Source: Bacteroidales bacterium UBA2861 (GTDB lineage: Bacteria; Bacteroidota; Bacteroidia; Bacteroidales; UBA932). From it: a DNA stretch of 43,335 nt. Shown one piece after another: positions 7,643 to 18,100 of the stretch (within the stretch, counting starts at the first letter, position 1; each line of letters opens with the position of its first letter). The stretch spans positions 185 to 43,519 of the forward strand of contig DEFD01000024.1 of NCBI GenBank assembly GCA_002350615.1. Reading direction: 5' to 3'. The notes under the pieces were generated by a model, which worked only from the letters and a program-made list of their open reading frames with translations, ran no database searches and had not been told where the DNA came from. The position numbers were made by a program, and so were the translations under genes.

Positions 7643-10003
7643 CTAATGGGCCGCCAGTTCCGCCTCGGCATCGGCCGCGGAGATATAGCCGGAATCTGTC
7701 TGGGTTAAAGTCGTATATCCTGCAGTCGTCTTCGCATAAGAGTAAATAAAGCTATTGTAATTACTGCTGGTGGGAGTAGCTTCCTGGACTTTACCACCAA
7801 AGTACCCGTTCATGGTTCCTCCGACTTTACAGTCGGTAAGATTTATGGTCAGGTTCTGACATCCGCTGTGGGCGATATCGAATATGCCTCCCACGCGGCC
7901 TGTTCCCGTAATAGTGCCGAGATTGCGCTCGGAGGTCATCGTACAAGTGGTAGCGGTAATAATACTCTGGAACATGCCTACGACACCCCCTGAAATACCG
8001 GCATTGTCAGCAGACGAAACCGTCCTCTTTGTAAACGTAATATCTCCAAAATTATAATTCCACGAGGATGTAAGGGCCGCCTTGACAATACCGACAATTC
8101 CGGCGGCAGCACTATTAAGACTATTATTATAAACCTGAACAGAACCACGGTTCACATTGTCCTTAATCGTCGCCGCGCCACGCATATCTCCAAGGATTCC
8201 GGCAACACCGGTCACTGTACCGTCGCTCGTGGTATTGACCCGGTAATCGGCTGTTATGTCAGCAAGGTTCTTACATCCACTGACTTCATTGACCCCGTTA
8301 GTCCAATTATGCACCAGACCTACAATTCCTCCGACTCCTGAGGGATTGCTACACAGGAAGTTTATTATACCCCTACTTGTATTAGTACAAGAAGATATCT
8401 CAGCCTTGGCTCCGGAGCGGTTCTGCTCATATCCAACAATACCTCCTGCGAAACTATTGCCACTTTTTGAAGCTGTTATCACTATCGGCGCATCATTGGT
8501 GCATCCTGAAACTTTTGCACCTTTCATCATTCCTGCAATTCCACCGATACCTTGCCCGTTTGTATTGGAGCAGGAAACTGCGCCATAGTTGGTGCAAGAC
8601 TCAACATTCCCGCAAGTTTCCGTCATATATCCGGCTATACCCCCGACAAATGACACATCCTGAGACGCACCTTCAAGGGTCACCGCCCCGTAATTCTGAG
8701 AACTTGAGATATTGCCGCCGGCATTGAGGCGTCCGACAACACCGCCGATGTATGCGGGGCAGGTTGCATCAGAAGCAAGAGAAACAGTAGCACGGTTGAC
8801 GACGTTCACCACGGAGCCCTTGGCTTCAGCGATAAGTCCGACGAAATAGAGGGCGTTGGCTGTTCCGGTGAGGGTAATGTTACCTGAAACGTCCATGTTC
8901 ATGATGCTGGCATCAGGATAAAGTTCGTAAACGAAGCCGGCGCGGGTGGCTGAGGCGGAATTCACGCTCACATCCAGCCCTGTAATCTTATGGGTGACGC
9001 CGTTGTACTTGCCGTCGAACTGGCAATAGAGATTGAACGGAGTCCAAGGCGAGGTAAGGTTGATATCGGCACCGAGATGTACGGTCTGCGTGGCATCGAA
9101 GAAACGAGTATATGCCGCAAAGTTGCGAAGGTCGGTTTCGGTCATAATGGGAAGGCCGATCCAGTCCACAGAAGCAGTGGAGGTGGTGACGTCGAGTCCG
9201 GCATTACGCTCGAAGCCGGCACTCTTGTCAGTCTTCACGAAAGCCTTGGCACCTTCTTTTTCATAGGTGAGGGTAAAGCCGTTTTCAAAGGTGACAGGAA
9301 GAAGGCCGAACCAGTAGTCGCCTTCAGCAAACGTGGTCCCGGAAGGAAGGAGGGTGATGCCCGATGCATCGCCTTCGGCGGCATCAGCGGCAACAGCCGT
9401 GGTGGTGGCGCCTGCAAACTTTTCGGAATTGTTTCCCTTGACGGTCACTGAAGTGACATCGCCGCCGGGAATGTGGATCTTCAGGAGGGAGCTCACGTTC
9501 TTGAAAGCCAGGGCCTTGTTCTCATCGGCTTTTGCCACGCACACAAGGGCTCCGGAAGCAATTCCGGAAGCAGAGACCGTCTGCTCGGCTGGATAAGTGA
9601 GCGAAATCACACCTTCAGCCGTAGGAAGGGTTTCGGAAGCGGCGGAATAAGGATAAACCGCATAGAATTCAGTCGCGTCTTCCGCTACGCTTCCCTCGAA
9701 GACGGCGGTCCTGCCATCCTCTCCAAGTGATTTGACGCTGAAATCGCGGCGGGCCGTACCGTCATAAACGGCTATATGGTCCGTAGATTCCCAGGACACG
9801 GTCTTTCCGTCTTCGCCGAGGGCGGCGCGGGAAAGGAGAATGTCTGCGGAGAAAGTCATCGGCACGAGGCCATCGTCCACTACCACAGGGGTATCGGGCT
9901 TTTCTTCAGGCTCCACAGGAGCCTTCACATCGTCTTTGCCGCAGGAAAAAGCCAAAACGCCGGCAAGAGCAAATGCTGCAATGAATTTGTAATTGGTTTT
10001 CAT
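7643..10003 (-). CDS. Surface lipoprotein: fimbrillin-like domain plus GLUG repeats
   Basis: The product is a 786-aa lipoprotein with a lipobox ending at Cys21 (LAFSC). The following GKDD is acidic, as in Bacteroidetes surface-export signals, so display on the cell surface is likely. Residues ~45-290 resemble the fimbrillin-like/Mfa-type fold (VPMTFSADI, IAVYDG, FYAVYPYS, YWFGLLPV). From ~370 onward come about ten GLUG-like repeats of the form GGIVG...SGCTNxGxI, usually a beta-helical adhesin or binding module. A glycan-binding or adhesive role within PUL1 is inferred, not shown. It begins 4 bp after a tiny peptide gene and ends 7 bp before the glycosidase gene. The start at 10003 gives the lipobox its normal position. 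Confidence 0.8.
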   Translation of the reverse strand: MKTNYKFIAAFALAGVLAFSCGKDDVKAPVEPEEKPDTPVVVDDGLVPMTFSADILLSRAALGEDGKTVSWESTDHIAVYDGTARRDFSVKSLGEDGRTAVFEGSVAEDATEFYAVYPYSAASETLPTAEGVISLTYPAEQTVSASGIASGALVCVAKADENKALAFKNVSSLLKIHIPGGDVTSVTVKGNNSEKFAGATTTAVAADAAEGDASGITLLPSGTTFAEGDYWFGLLPVTFENGFTLTYEKEGAKAFVKTDKSAGFERNAGLDVTTSTASVDWIGLPIMTETDLRNFAAYTRFFDATQTVHLGADINLTSPWTPFNLYCQFDGKYNGVTHKITGLDVSVNSASATRAGFVYELYPDASIMNMDVSGNITLTGTANALYFVGLIAEAKGSVVNVVNRATVSLASDATCPAYIGGVVGRLNAGGNISSSQNYGAVTLEGASQDVSFVGGIAGYMTETCGNVESCTNYGAVSCSNTNGQGIGGIAGMMKGAKVSGCTNDAPIVITASKSGNSFAGGIVGYEQNRSGAKAEISSCTNTSRGIINFLCSNPSGVGGIVGLVHNWTNGVNEVSGCKNLADITADYRVNTTSDGTVTGVAGILGDMRGAATIKDNVNRGSVQVYNNSLNSAAAGIVGIVKAALTSSWNYNFGDITFTKRTVSSADNAGISGGVVGMFQSIITATTCTMTSERNLGTITGTGRVGGIFDIAHSGCQNLTINLTDCKVGGTMNGYFGGKVQEATPTSSNYNSFIYSYAKTTAGYTTLTQTDSGYISAADAEAELAAH

Positions 10004-10007
10004 AGTG

Positions 10008-10133
10008 CTACATTTCAAAAGTTTCAAGATCGTCAAATGACTCTACTTCCGCCTCACCGGTACTGAGGCAGAGAAGTCCCTGGGAGGTCAGCTCCAGGCA
10101 TTCACATTGTGGTTCCGGATAATACTTTTTCAT
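10008..10133 (-). CDS. Small Cys-containing acidic peptide (41 aa), function unknown
   Basis: This is a 41-codon frame with ATG AAA AAG start and TAG stop, starting MKKYYPEPQCECLELTSQG, then LLCLSTGE, and ending in an acidic tail (EVESFDDLETFEM). Its ATG overlaps the stop of the upstream lipoprotein gene by four bases (ATGA), and its stop lies 4 bp before the next lipoprotein start, so it fits the operon exactly. There is no signal peptide or membrane segment. The pattern LLCxST plus acidic C-terminus recurs in the small gene at 28099-28257, also directly upstream of a fimbrillin-like lipoprotein. I know similar short frames in Bacteroidales operons but no established function. Confidence 0.7.
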   Translation of the reverse strand: MKKYYPEPQCECLELTSQGLLCLSTGEAEVESFDDLETFEM

Positions 10134-12253
10134 TGTTTGTTATATTTTATTGTCAGATTTCCTATTCTTACAACCTTGGTGGACGATACGGAGGCGGTCT
10201 GCTCTATCTTGAGGCAGACATCCTCCTGGTTGCAGAGTTCGTCCGGCAGGCTTATGTCAAACCATTTCATCCCGGGGATATGTGTCTGTTCGCGGTTTCC
10301 GCTCTCGCCGGAACCGTCCCGGTCGAACTGAGAGAGGAACTTGATCTCGCTGTTCTCTATGCTGTGCCAGCTCTGTTTGCCGTCCAGGCTATAGGACACC
10401 CTTGCCCGGATGGGATTGCCGGGCGCCACCTTGTTGGCATTAACCTCTATCTGCATTGACAGGCCGGTATTAATGCCTGTGGTACAGAGATGGTCCAGGC
10501 TAAAAGTTACCCTGGTATTGGCAGGCACCTGATAGCTGGTCCCGCAGTCGCGGAAATTGTACCCGTTTGTCAGGTCAGGATTGAAATCCCCCCTGAACTT
10601 GTCCTGGAAGCCGATCTGAGTTGTTCCGCTGTAGTAACGCCCAATCTTCTCGGCGCCATCGCGGGTGAAAGTGCAAAGCACGGAGGATGTGCTCTGCTGG
10701 ATGTTCGGAAGGAACTTCTCCACCCCGTCCTCAACCGTAATAAGTGTCCTGTCAAGCGAAGAAGACACTGCCATATTGGACATACAGTTGAATTCAAAGT
10801 CAACAAGGGTGGAGGTGATGCCGTCGGCACGGTCTGCCTTGAGGGCGATATCGGAGCGTTCCAGCGGACGGATGCCGATGGAGGTCTCGTCGATGTCGAA
10901 ATTCTTGAGAACCTCACGGACCACTATGCCCGTGACTTCACCGCTTCCCTGCGGATAGCTCTCGTGAGCCCAGGAAACGGCAGGACTCACATACATATTG
11001 ACGGTGCGTCCATTGGCGCCGCGCAGTATGGTGGGATAGAAGCGGAAGTACTCAGGATAGGATTTGAGCCAGTTGACCTTGCCTCCGAGGTAATCCTTGT
11101 AGATGGTGTGGGTAGTGGAAGTGGCGTTGGAAGACGGGGATGTCTCCTTGAAATTGGTGAATGCCCCGTGGAGTGCTGCGATTTCCACGTTCGTGATCGT
11201 GACCAGGGAAAAGACCATCGAGGAATTCAGTTCCCCGGGAGCCACCTTCCTGGGCTCGAAAACCCCGGCCTCCCTGCTTATGGTATGCGATTCGTCGAAA
11301 CCGGAAAGGACTTTGTAGGAGAAACTGCCTTCGGTATATTCCACCGGTTCAAGGTCCAGAAGCCAGATGCGCACTTTGTCGAAGCGGTCGGTTTCCACTA
11401 TGCCGTCGGACTCAAAAAGAATGGTTTCGTGGTCTTCATTTTCAATTATGTACCGTCTGCCTGTGATATTGCTTTCGTAGATATTGGAAGTATAATTGTC
11501 CGATGTCCCGTTGGCGGTAATCCAGCCTTCCACGCAGACATTGTCCTCTATCACGGCTCCCTCGCGGACCATGGCACGGACTTCGGCGAAAGACAGCAGG
11601 CGTGCCTTTGCAGGATCGGCGGATATCTGCTTCACTGTCAGGGTGTCGGCAGAAACCCTTTCGTACTGGTCGGTATAAGAGAGGTATATATGTCCCGTGC
11701 GGCTGTCCTCCTCCAGCGTGGACGGAAGCTTGTAAACCGTAAAACGCAGGCTCGTATCGTCTTCTCCGACAGGATCGGGGGAAAGCCATTGCACGTCGGT
11801 GCTGCATACGAGGTTTTCGTTGTCAACCGTCGCGGTAAACGGCATTGAATACACGGCAGCGGCATCCCGGACAGTGTAGCGGGACGATGAAAATGCCACA
11901 GTCGCAAGACGCGGATACTGCATAATCCTGACCGTCTTTTCGGAGGCCCTGTCCCTTGTAAACACGCGGATGTCGGCATATCGCAGGCTCTGGTAGGGAT
12001 TATCTTCAAAGCTCACTGTAAAATGCCTTGCCCCGGGCCTGCCTCCCCGTATGTCAGTCTTCAACCAGGTAATGCTGGAAGGATATTCCAGCAGCCACTC
12101 GCCGGAAGCATCCACCGCTATCTCGATGCTGCCCTGCTCGGAGGAGACATAATAAAGATCACTCTCCAGGCTTATCTTTCCCGGAGCCTCATCTCCCTTG
12201 CAGGCCTGCAGGAGCAGCCCCGCCAGAACCAAGGCATATAAGAGTCTTTTCAT
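10130..12253 (-). CDS. Surface lipoprotein with two BACON domains and DUF5689-like region
   Basis: The product is a 707-aa lipoprotein with lipobox Cys18 (LLLQAC) followed by acidic KGDE, suggesting surface exposure. Residues ~25-115 and ~118-215 look like two BACON domains (SEQGSIEIAVDASGEWLLEY; YSMPFTATVDNENLVCST), often carbohydrate- or mucin-associated all-beta modules. Residues ~218-460 resemble DUF5689 (SFAEVRAMVREGAVIEDNVC, then EGWITAN and RRYIIENED). The C-terminal ~220 residues are beta-rich and may form a jelly-roll binding domain. Its position after susD in PUL1 suits a surface glycan-binding protein. The gene starts 2 bp after the stop of the metallo-hydrolase gene and overlaps the small peptide gene downstream by 4 bp. 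Confidence 0.78.
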   Translation of the reverse strand: MKRLLYALVLAGLLLQACKGDEAPGKISLESDLYYVSSEQGSIEIAVDASGEWLLEYPSSITWLKTDIRGGRPGARHFTVSFEDNPYQSLRYADIRVFTRDRASEKTVRIMQYPRLATVAFSSSRYTVRDAAAVYSMPFTATVDNENLVCSTDVQWLSPDPVGEDDTSLRFTVYKLPSTLEEDSRTGHIYLSYTDQYERVSADTLTVKQISADPAKARLLSFAEVRAMVREGAVIEDNVCVEGWITANGTSDNYTSNIYESNITGRRYIIENEDHETILFESDGIVETDRFDKVRIWLLDLEPVEYTEGSFSYKVLSGFDESHTISREAGVFEPRKVAPGELNSSMVFSLVTITNVEIAALHGAFTNFKETSPSSNATSTTHTIYKDYLGGKVNWLKSYPEYFRFYPTILRGANGRTVNMYVSPAVSWAHESYPQGSGEVTGIVVREVLKNFDIDETSIGIRPLERSDIALKADRADGITSTLVDFEFNCMSNMAVSSSLDRTLITVEDGVEKFLPNIQQSTSSVLCTFTRDGAEKIGRYYSGTTQIGFQDKFRGDFNPDLTNGYNFRDCGTSYQVPANTRVTFSLDHLCTTGINTGLSMQIEVNANKVAPGNPIRARVSYSLDGKQSWHSIENSEIKFLSQFDRDGSGESGNREQTHIPGMKWFDISLPDELCNQEDVCLKIEQTASVSSTKVVRIGNLTIKYNKQ

Positions 12254-12255
12254 CT

Positions 12256-13512
12256 TTATCTGGAATTAATGATATCCGTCTTGTAAATCACTTCGAAGTC
12301 GGAGGTCCTGTCGTTCAGCACGAAAACCTGGAATTTATCTCCCCCCGGATACACACGAATGACCACGTGCCCGTCCGGTTTGATTTTCTCACCGTCTTCC
12401 CCGAGGCGGGCGCGGTTGCTGCCCACAAGGCCTGCGGCAAAGACCATACGCTCCCCGTCATAAAGACTTTCGTCCAGCATCCTCGCGAGAGGGGCCGGCT
12501 CCGGATGGTAATAGTCCCAGACCGGGATCACATACACCTGGGCCATACTGCTTTTGATGATCGTGGAGTTCATTGCATCCCGATAGGAATGGTGGTCGCA
12601 GTTCATCGCATCCACCTCTCCTACGCGAGGACAGACCTTGCTCTCGATATCCCTCCAGGTCCCGGCCGAAGCGCCGAGGATATCGCCTCCGGTGTGATAA
12701 TCGAACTTGCCGTAGCTGAGTTTGAGCACGGCTGAAAGCAGATTCTCGTTGGTAAGGTTGCCGATAGTTTCATCTTCGGGGATAAGGTACTCCGTATCAG
12801 TGCCGTTGCCCGTCCATAGCCATCCGTTGCAATAGATGTTCCGGATCTCGAAATCCGGATATGCGGAAGGCTTATTCTTGAGAACGATCTGGTCCTTGCG
12901 TCCCGGCTCGAAACGGGCCATACCGCCGCCGCGGCTCTCACGGTCGCGCACGAACTCGCGGTAATTGGTCCAGCAGCCGCCTTTGTAGATATCCGCCACC
13001 GGGTGGGAATAATCCGGCCAGTCGCGGTCCAGAAGAGTGTCCACATCCATATAATTGCAGACATAGGAAATGCCAGACATCTGGTACTTGCCGTTTGCAC
13101 TGGGGATAGAAAAAGCGCTCGGAGTGCCGATATGGTCACTGTGGAAATGGGTGGCGAGCAGATAGTCGATATGGTTGGGATCAAGCCCTGCTTCCGTGAG
13201 GAAATGCTTCATATAACGCACCTGCCATTCGCCGGGAGTGCGGGCCTGGGAAGGAACCCTCATCATTATCTCCTGCACATAGGTGCCGGATCCAAGGTCT
13301 CCCGCATCAACCACCAGGGTGGTTCCGTCCGGAAGTATAAGCAGGGCGCAGTCCCCGCGGCCAGTGGAAATCTGATGTATGTCTATGCAGCCTTCCTGCC
13401 AAGGTGCAAGCTGCTCGCCGGCGCTTTTTTCTTCATCGTCCGGGAATGGTGCAAGATGGTTGCAGGCCGGAATGGCCAGAAGCATTGCAAGTATTTTGAG
13501 CATATCTTTCAT
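12256..13512 (-). CDS. Metallo-beta-lactamase-fold lipoprotein hydrolase
   Basis: The product is a 418-aa lipoprotein (lipobox LAIPAC, Cys17) with a metallo-beta-lactamase fold. Visible metal-ligand motifs are THFHSDHIG (His122, His124, Asp126, His127), an Asp at about 277 in TGGDILG, and the pair His307-His308 in NCDHHSYRDA. The opening strand GDCALLILPDGTTLVVDAGD (53-72) resembles the ComEC-type beta-lactamase domain. The substrate is unknown; such enzymes hydrolyse lactones, phosphodiesters, thioesters or other esters. It sits between susD and the BACON lipoprotein with 3-bp and 2-bp gaps, so it is an integral PUL1 gene. An esterase-like modification of the imported glycan is one possibility. 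Confidence 0.82.
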   Translation of the reverse strand: MKDMLKILAMLLAIPACNHLAPFPDDEEKSAGEQLAPWQEGCIDIHQISTGRGDCALLILPDGTTLVVDAGDLGSGTYVQEIMMRVPSQARTPGEWQVRYMKHFLTEAGLDPNHIDYLLATHFHSDHIGTPSAFSIPSANGKYQMSGISYVCNYMDVDTLLDRDWPDYSHPVADIYKGGCWTNYREFVRDRESRGGGMARFEPGRKDQIVLKNKPSAYPDFEIRNIYCNGWLWTGNGTDTEYLIPEDETIGNLTNENLLSAVLKLSYGKFDYHTGGDILGASAGTWRDIESKVCPRVGEVDAMNCDHHSYRDAMNSTIIKSSMAQVYVIPVWDYYHPEPAPLARMLDESLYDGERMVFAAGLVGSNRARLGEDGEKIKPDGHVVIRVYPGGDKFQVFVLNDRTSDFEVIYKTDIINSR

Positions 13513-13515
13513 ATT

Positions 13516-15198
13516 TTAGTATCCAGGGTTTTGCTTTATCATATTTGAACTCGACATTGCCGTGGTGGGGATGGGGAAACGCTTCAGGTGTTCGCTCCTG
13601 GAAGGGCTGTGGTCCCACCAGCTTTCAGTGGTAAAGGCATCCCAGCGGATAAGGTCCGTGCGACGGCGGCCTTCCGCCACGAATTCCAGCATCCACTCGT
13701 CAAGGATGCGGTATTTGTCAATATTGGCTGCGGTTACCGGATCGGGGTCGGCACCTGCGAAATTGCGGGCGCGTACGGCATTGAAAAGCTGGGCGGCCCC
13801 GGCCTTGTCTCCTGCGCGGAACTTGCATTCGGCAAGCATATAATAGATTTCCGCCAGTCGGATTACCGGCCAGTCAGGATTCCAGCGGTAGGCCATATCC
13901 TTTGTGTTGGGAGTAGGATATTTCACAACACGGATGCCGGAATTCTCCTCGCCGGAGTAGATGTCGGAAGGAAGGTCGTACACAGTGTCGTAGCGGCGGC
14001 CCACTTGTTTGAACGGAGCTATTATGTCCCGCAGTTCTATGACTTCGCCGGAGTACTCGTAGGAACCGGTACAAGCGGCGCCTGTAACAGGATTGGTGAG
14101 CATGCCCATAAAGAACATACCCTCATAATTCTTGCCTCCCTTGTACAGGTAGGGTTTCTTGCGGAGGTCGTCTGAACGGAAATGCGCGAACGGCTTTCCG
14201 AGCCGCCACTCGTCGTACGGGGTGCCGTCAGGACGCAATGACGGTTGCAGGCACACTCCATTGTATGACGAAACTGCAGGAGCATCCAGATACGCCGCGA
14301 TATTATAGGGGCTGCTCTGAGTGAAATACCAGCTGCACATATACTTGGAGTTTTCGGACGGAGCCTGCCAGATGTTCTCGGTAGAATATTCGTTGTCGAA
14401 GTCAAACGGTCCGTTCCAGCTCTTTTCAAGTTCGTACCAACCGTATTTCTTGTCGATTATGTCCTGGCATATCTGCGCACATTCAGCAAAGTGGTCTTCG
14501 CCGATGTAAGCCTGGGCGTTGAAATAGAGTTGGGCCAGCATCGCGGCGGCAGCTCCCTGGCGGATGAATCCATCCTGGAGCTGTCCTTTCTTGTTGGGCT
14601 CCAGTTTGGGAATGGCCTCTTTCAAACGGCCCTCGATGAAATCGAAGGTTTCCTTCGCACTGGAACGAGGTACTTCCTTTATGGTATATTCCCGGTATAT
14701 GGGCATTCCCCCGAAGAAATCCAGGCCCTTGAGATAGAAATAAGCCACCAGCGTGCGGAGCTGCTGCACGTGGTCCTCCTTGAGGGCGGGATCAACACCG
14801 CAGGCCTTATAATCCACACGGGAGAGGTCATCCGCCATGGCATAAGCCATGGCAATGCCCATCCCGATGCCGCGCCAGGTCTCGGCTATGCTCGCATTGT
14901 CGGGAGTCCAGCTGTGGTGCTGCATCTCGGCCCACTGTCCGCCGTCTTCCCAATGCTGATAGCGCTGCGGGGCGCACATTTCATCCGAGGTATATTCCTG
15001 AAGGAAGAAACGGTCCATGGTCTGGAACCAGCGCCAGTGCGTAAACGGGCGGGAAAGCGCCGAATAGATGGTCTGCGGTGTATCGTAATATGTATCCGGC
15101 GACACTTCCGAGTAGTGGATCTCGTCGAGGTTCAGGCAGGAAGCAGCGGTGAAGAGCAACGCTGCGCCGGACAATATGCAAAGTATCTTCTTTTTCAT
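13516..15198 (-). CDS. SusD/RagB-family glycan-binding lipoprotein (PUL1)
   Basis: This is the outer-membrane lipoprotein that lids the SusC channel and binds the glycan. It is 560 aa with lipobox TAASC (Cys21). Family features are the N-terminal CLNLDEIHYSEVSPDTYYDT, the RAxIxxxAYFLKGLDFFGG-like tetratricopeptide region (here LRTLVAYFYLKGLDFFGGMP), and the C-terminal RLAEIYYMLAECKFRAGD followed by FNAVRARNFAG and a terminal KQNPGY. It begins one base after the susC stop, the normal SusCD pairing. The target glycan cannot be deduced. Confidence 0.94.
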   Translation of the reverse strand: MKKKILCILSGAALLFTAASCLNLDEIHYSEVSPDTYYDTPQTIYSALSRPFTHWRWFQTMDRFFLQEYTSDEMCAPQRYQHWEDGGQWAEMQHHSWTPDNASIAETWRGIGMGIAMAYAMADDLSRVDYKACGVDPALKEDHVQQLRTLVAYFYLKGLDFFGGMPIYREYTIKEVPRSSAKETFDFIEGRLKEAIPKLEPNKKGQLQDGFIRQGAAAAMLAQLYFNAQAYIGEDHFAECAQICQDIIDKKYGWYELEKSWNGPFDFDNEYSTENIWQAPSENSKYMCSWYFTQSSPYNIAAYLDAPAVSSYNGVCLQPSLRPDGTPYDEWRLGKPFAHFRSDDLRKKPYLYKGGKNYEGMFFMGMLTNPVTGAACTGSYEYSGEVIELRDIIAPFKQVGRRYDTVYDLPSDIYSGEENSGIRVVKYPTPNTKDMAYRWNPDWPVIRLAEIYYMLAECKFRAGDKAGAAQLFNAVRARNFAGADPDPVTAANIDKYRILDEWMLEFVAEGRRRTDLIRWDAFTTESWWDHSPSRSEHLKRFPIPTTAMSSSNMIKQNPGY

Positions 15199-15199
15199 A

Positions 15200-18100
15200 T
15201 CAGAATGTCAGTTTTACTCCTGCGGTGAAACGGGCAGTCTGGGGATAGATGGAGTTGAACCATTCGTATCCTGCGTCCAGGCCGTTGATGTTGACCTCGG
15301 GATTGAGTCCGGAATAGCGGGTGAAGCAGGCCAGGTCCCGCATCGTTATATAGAAATTGGCGTTTCGTACGTACTTGCCCCAGCTGCGCTTCGACGTGTC
15401 CCAGTTATATGAGAGGGACACTGCGTCAATCTTGAGGAAAGTACCGTCTTCCAACCAGTAATCGCAGAGCACCTTTTCCTGCTTGATGTGCCTGTTTTCT
15501 ATGTATGCAGTCCTCAACACGTTGATGCCGGAATCCGTAGCAAGGCCGTAATACATATTTATCGTATTGAAAACGTCGAATTTCATCCAGCTTCGGAGGT
15601 TGACGGTCAGGGTGAGGTTCTTGTACGAAACAGAATGGTCCCAGGAAGCTATGAGGGCAGGGATTGCGTTGCCGATGTAACGTTTGTCCTCATATTTGCG
15701 GTCGTCCGCGAGTATGATGTCGCCGTCCTTGTTGTACACAAGCCAGCGCCCGTCCTCCGTGAGACCTGCGTATTTCCAGATGAAGTACTGTCCCACGCGT
15801 GTCCCTTCCTCCATACGTCCTCCGGTTCCGGGGTTGCCCGGCGAAGGGAATTCCACCCTGTCGGAATAAGTATTGTTGCCCCAGAGCGATGTTATGGTGG
15901 ATTCATTGTGCGAAAGGCGCAGAGTGGTGGACCACCGCCAGTTCTTGCCGCGGACCGGCACTCCGCCGATTTCGAACTCCCAACCGTGGTTCTCCAGGTT
16001 GCCGTAGTTCATAGTGGTGGTCTCGTAGATTGCAGGGGGCTGGGGTACACGTATGCTGTAAAGCATTCCATCCACCGCTCGGCGGTAGATATCCACCTTG
16101 CCGAACAGCCTGTTGCCCAGCACGGACCAGTCCAGACCGACGTTAAGTTCGCTCTTCTCTTCCCAATGGAGATCGTTGTTCACATTCTTGGAATGGCCGT
16201 AGGATACCACCCATTGTCCGTCGTATATCCAGAACGAGTTTGAGGAATAGGTAGGGACGGTTACTCCGGAAGAGAAATTGTTGTTACCGGTGATACCGTA
16301 GCCGACACGGAGTTTCAGGTCGTCCAGCCAGGAGATATCCTTCATAAACGCTTCGTGCGAGATGCGCCATCCTCCTGAAAGACTCCAGAATGTTCCCCAT
16401 CGGTGATTTATACCGAATTTTGAGGAACCCTCGTGCCGGACAGAGGCCATAAGCATATAGCGGTTGCGCCAGGACCAGTTGGCCCTGCCGAAGAAAGAAA
16501 CCAGCCTCGACCGGGGATCTTTGTGGGACGACATCCCTGCATCCCCTTCGCTCAGCCACGTTCCTTTTCCCATATCCCAGGCCCCGATTCCGTCTATCAC
16601 GAAATCGTAGTTGCTCATACTGAAACTCTCCGAACCCCTGTTTTCAAGGAAACTGTAGCCTGCGACGGCATTTACTTTATGGTCGCCGAACATACGGTCC
16701 CAACTGAGGGTAGTTTCGGAGGAAAGATCCAGCCAGCGTGTATAGCCGTGGCTGCCCGAGCCGTGGTAACCGTTGTCCACGCAGTTCTTGTGATGACTGT
16801 CGTAGTATGTGGTGTTCTGCCTGTTCTTATTCTGCCAGCCGAAAGTCGTCTGGGCCGTCAGGTCCCAAGGCAGATGCAGCCTGAACATCGCATCGGCCGA
16901 AATCCACTGCTCCCGGCGGTCCACCTGCTTGAGCATCACGTCCGCAACGGGGTTGAAGACGTCGTTGCCGCCGGTGAGGACATTGTATCCGGACTCGTTT
17001 TCGCTGCTGTATGGAGATATGGTAGGATTAAGCTTCAGCGCCTGGTTGAACTGGGACGAAGAAGAACGCAGATCCCTCTCCACCTGCAGGAACTGGGAGT
17101 GTATGATTATGTCCATCACCCCGTCCCAGATGGAGAAATTGGCGTTCAGACGACCTTCGTAGTCCCGGCGGCCGTCGCCTATTGCGATGCCTTTCTGGTC
17201 CTGGGTCATAAAGTTGGCATAGAGCCTTGATGTCTTGGTACCTCCTGTCAGGGCGAGGGAATGCCTCCAGGAGAGGGCCCCCTCGTTCAAGAGCTCTCCG
17301 TACCAGTCCGTGTCGCTGCCATAGTCCGTACCTATGTCATAATGGAGATACCTGTATCTGGAGAGCACGTGGGGACGCGTCCTGACCGCTTCGGTGGAGA
17401 GTTCGCCGGTATAAGTAAGAGTGATGGCCCCTTCTTCCGCGTGTTTTGTGGTAACAAGGATGACGCCGCCTGCCGCCCTCGTTCCATAAATGGCCCCGGC
17501 GGAAGCATCCTTGAGGATGTCGATGGATTCGATCTCATCCGGATTGAGCGCGGAGAGATGCCCTCCGGGGATTCCGTCTATCACCACAAGCGGAGCATCG
17601 TCTGCATTTATGGACGACACGCCACGAAGCTGGAAGCCATAGCCGGCATTGGGGCTGGAAGACGTGTTAACCGTCAGTCCGGACACCTGGCCACGCAAAG
17701 ATGTGGCTATGGTCGCGCCGCCACCGCCTTTCACAAGGTCGTCCGCCTTGATGGAAGCTATGGAACTGGTAACCTGCTTCTTTTCAAGGGTGCCATAGCC
17801 TATCACCACCACTTCTTCCAGGCGGTTCTCGTCCGGAAACAGTTGTATGTCAAGGGAATTGACTATCTGAGGGGTGACTTTTTCCGTAACGGTCAGATAA
17901 CCTATGAAAGAGTATTCAAGGGAAGCCGGAAGCTCCACTTCCAGACTGTAACGGCCGTCGATGTCCGTTACCACGCCATTTCCTGTTCCCACCACCATGA
18001 CTCCGGCACCGGGCAGGGGTTCTCCGTTTTCATCTTTAACGATTCCGGAAACTTTCAGGTGTTGCCGCTGCTGCTTAACCGCCTGTACAATAACGTCCTT

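Noticed and set aside
10490..11848. 452-aa plus-strand open frame
   Set aside because: Antisense to the BACON/DUF5689-like lipoprotein gene, with low-complexity composition typical of a shadow frame.
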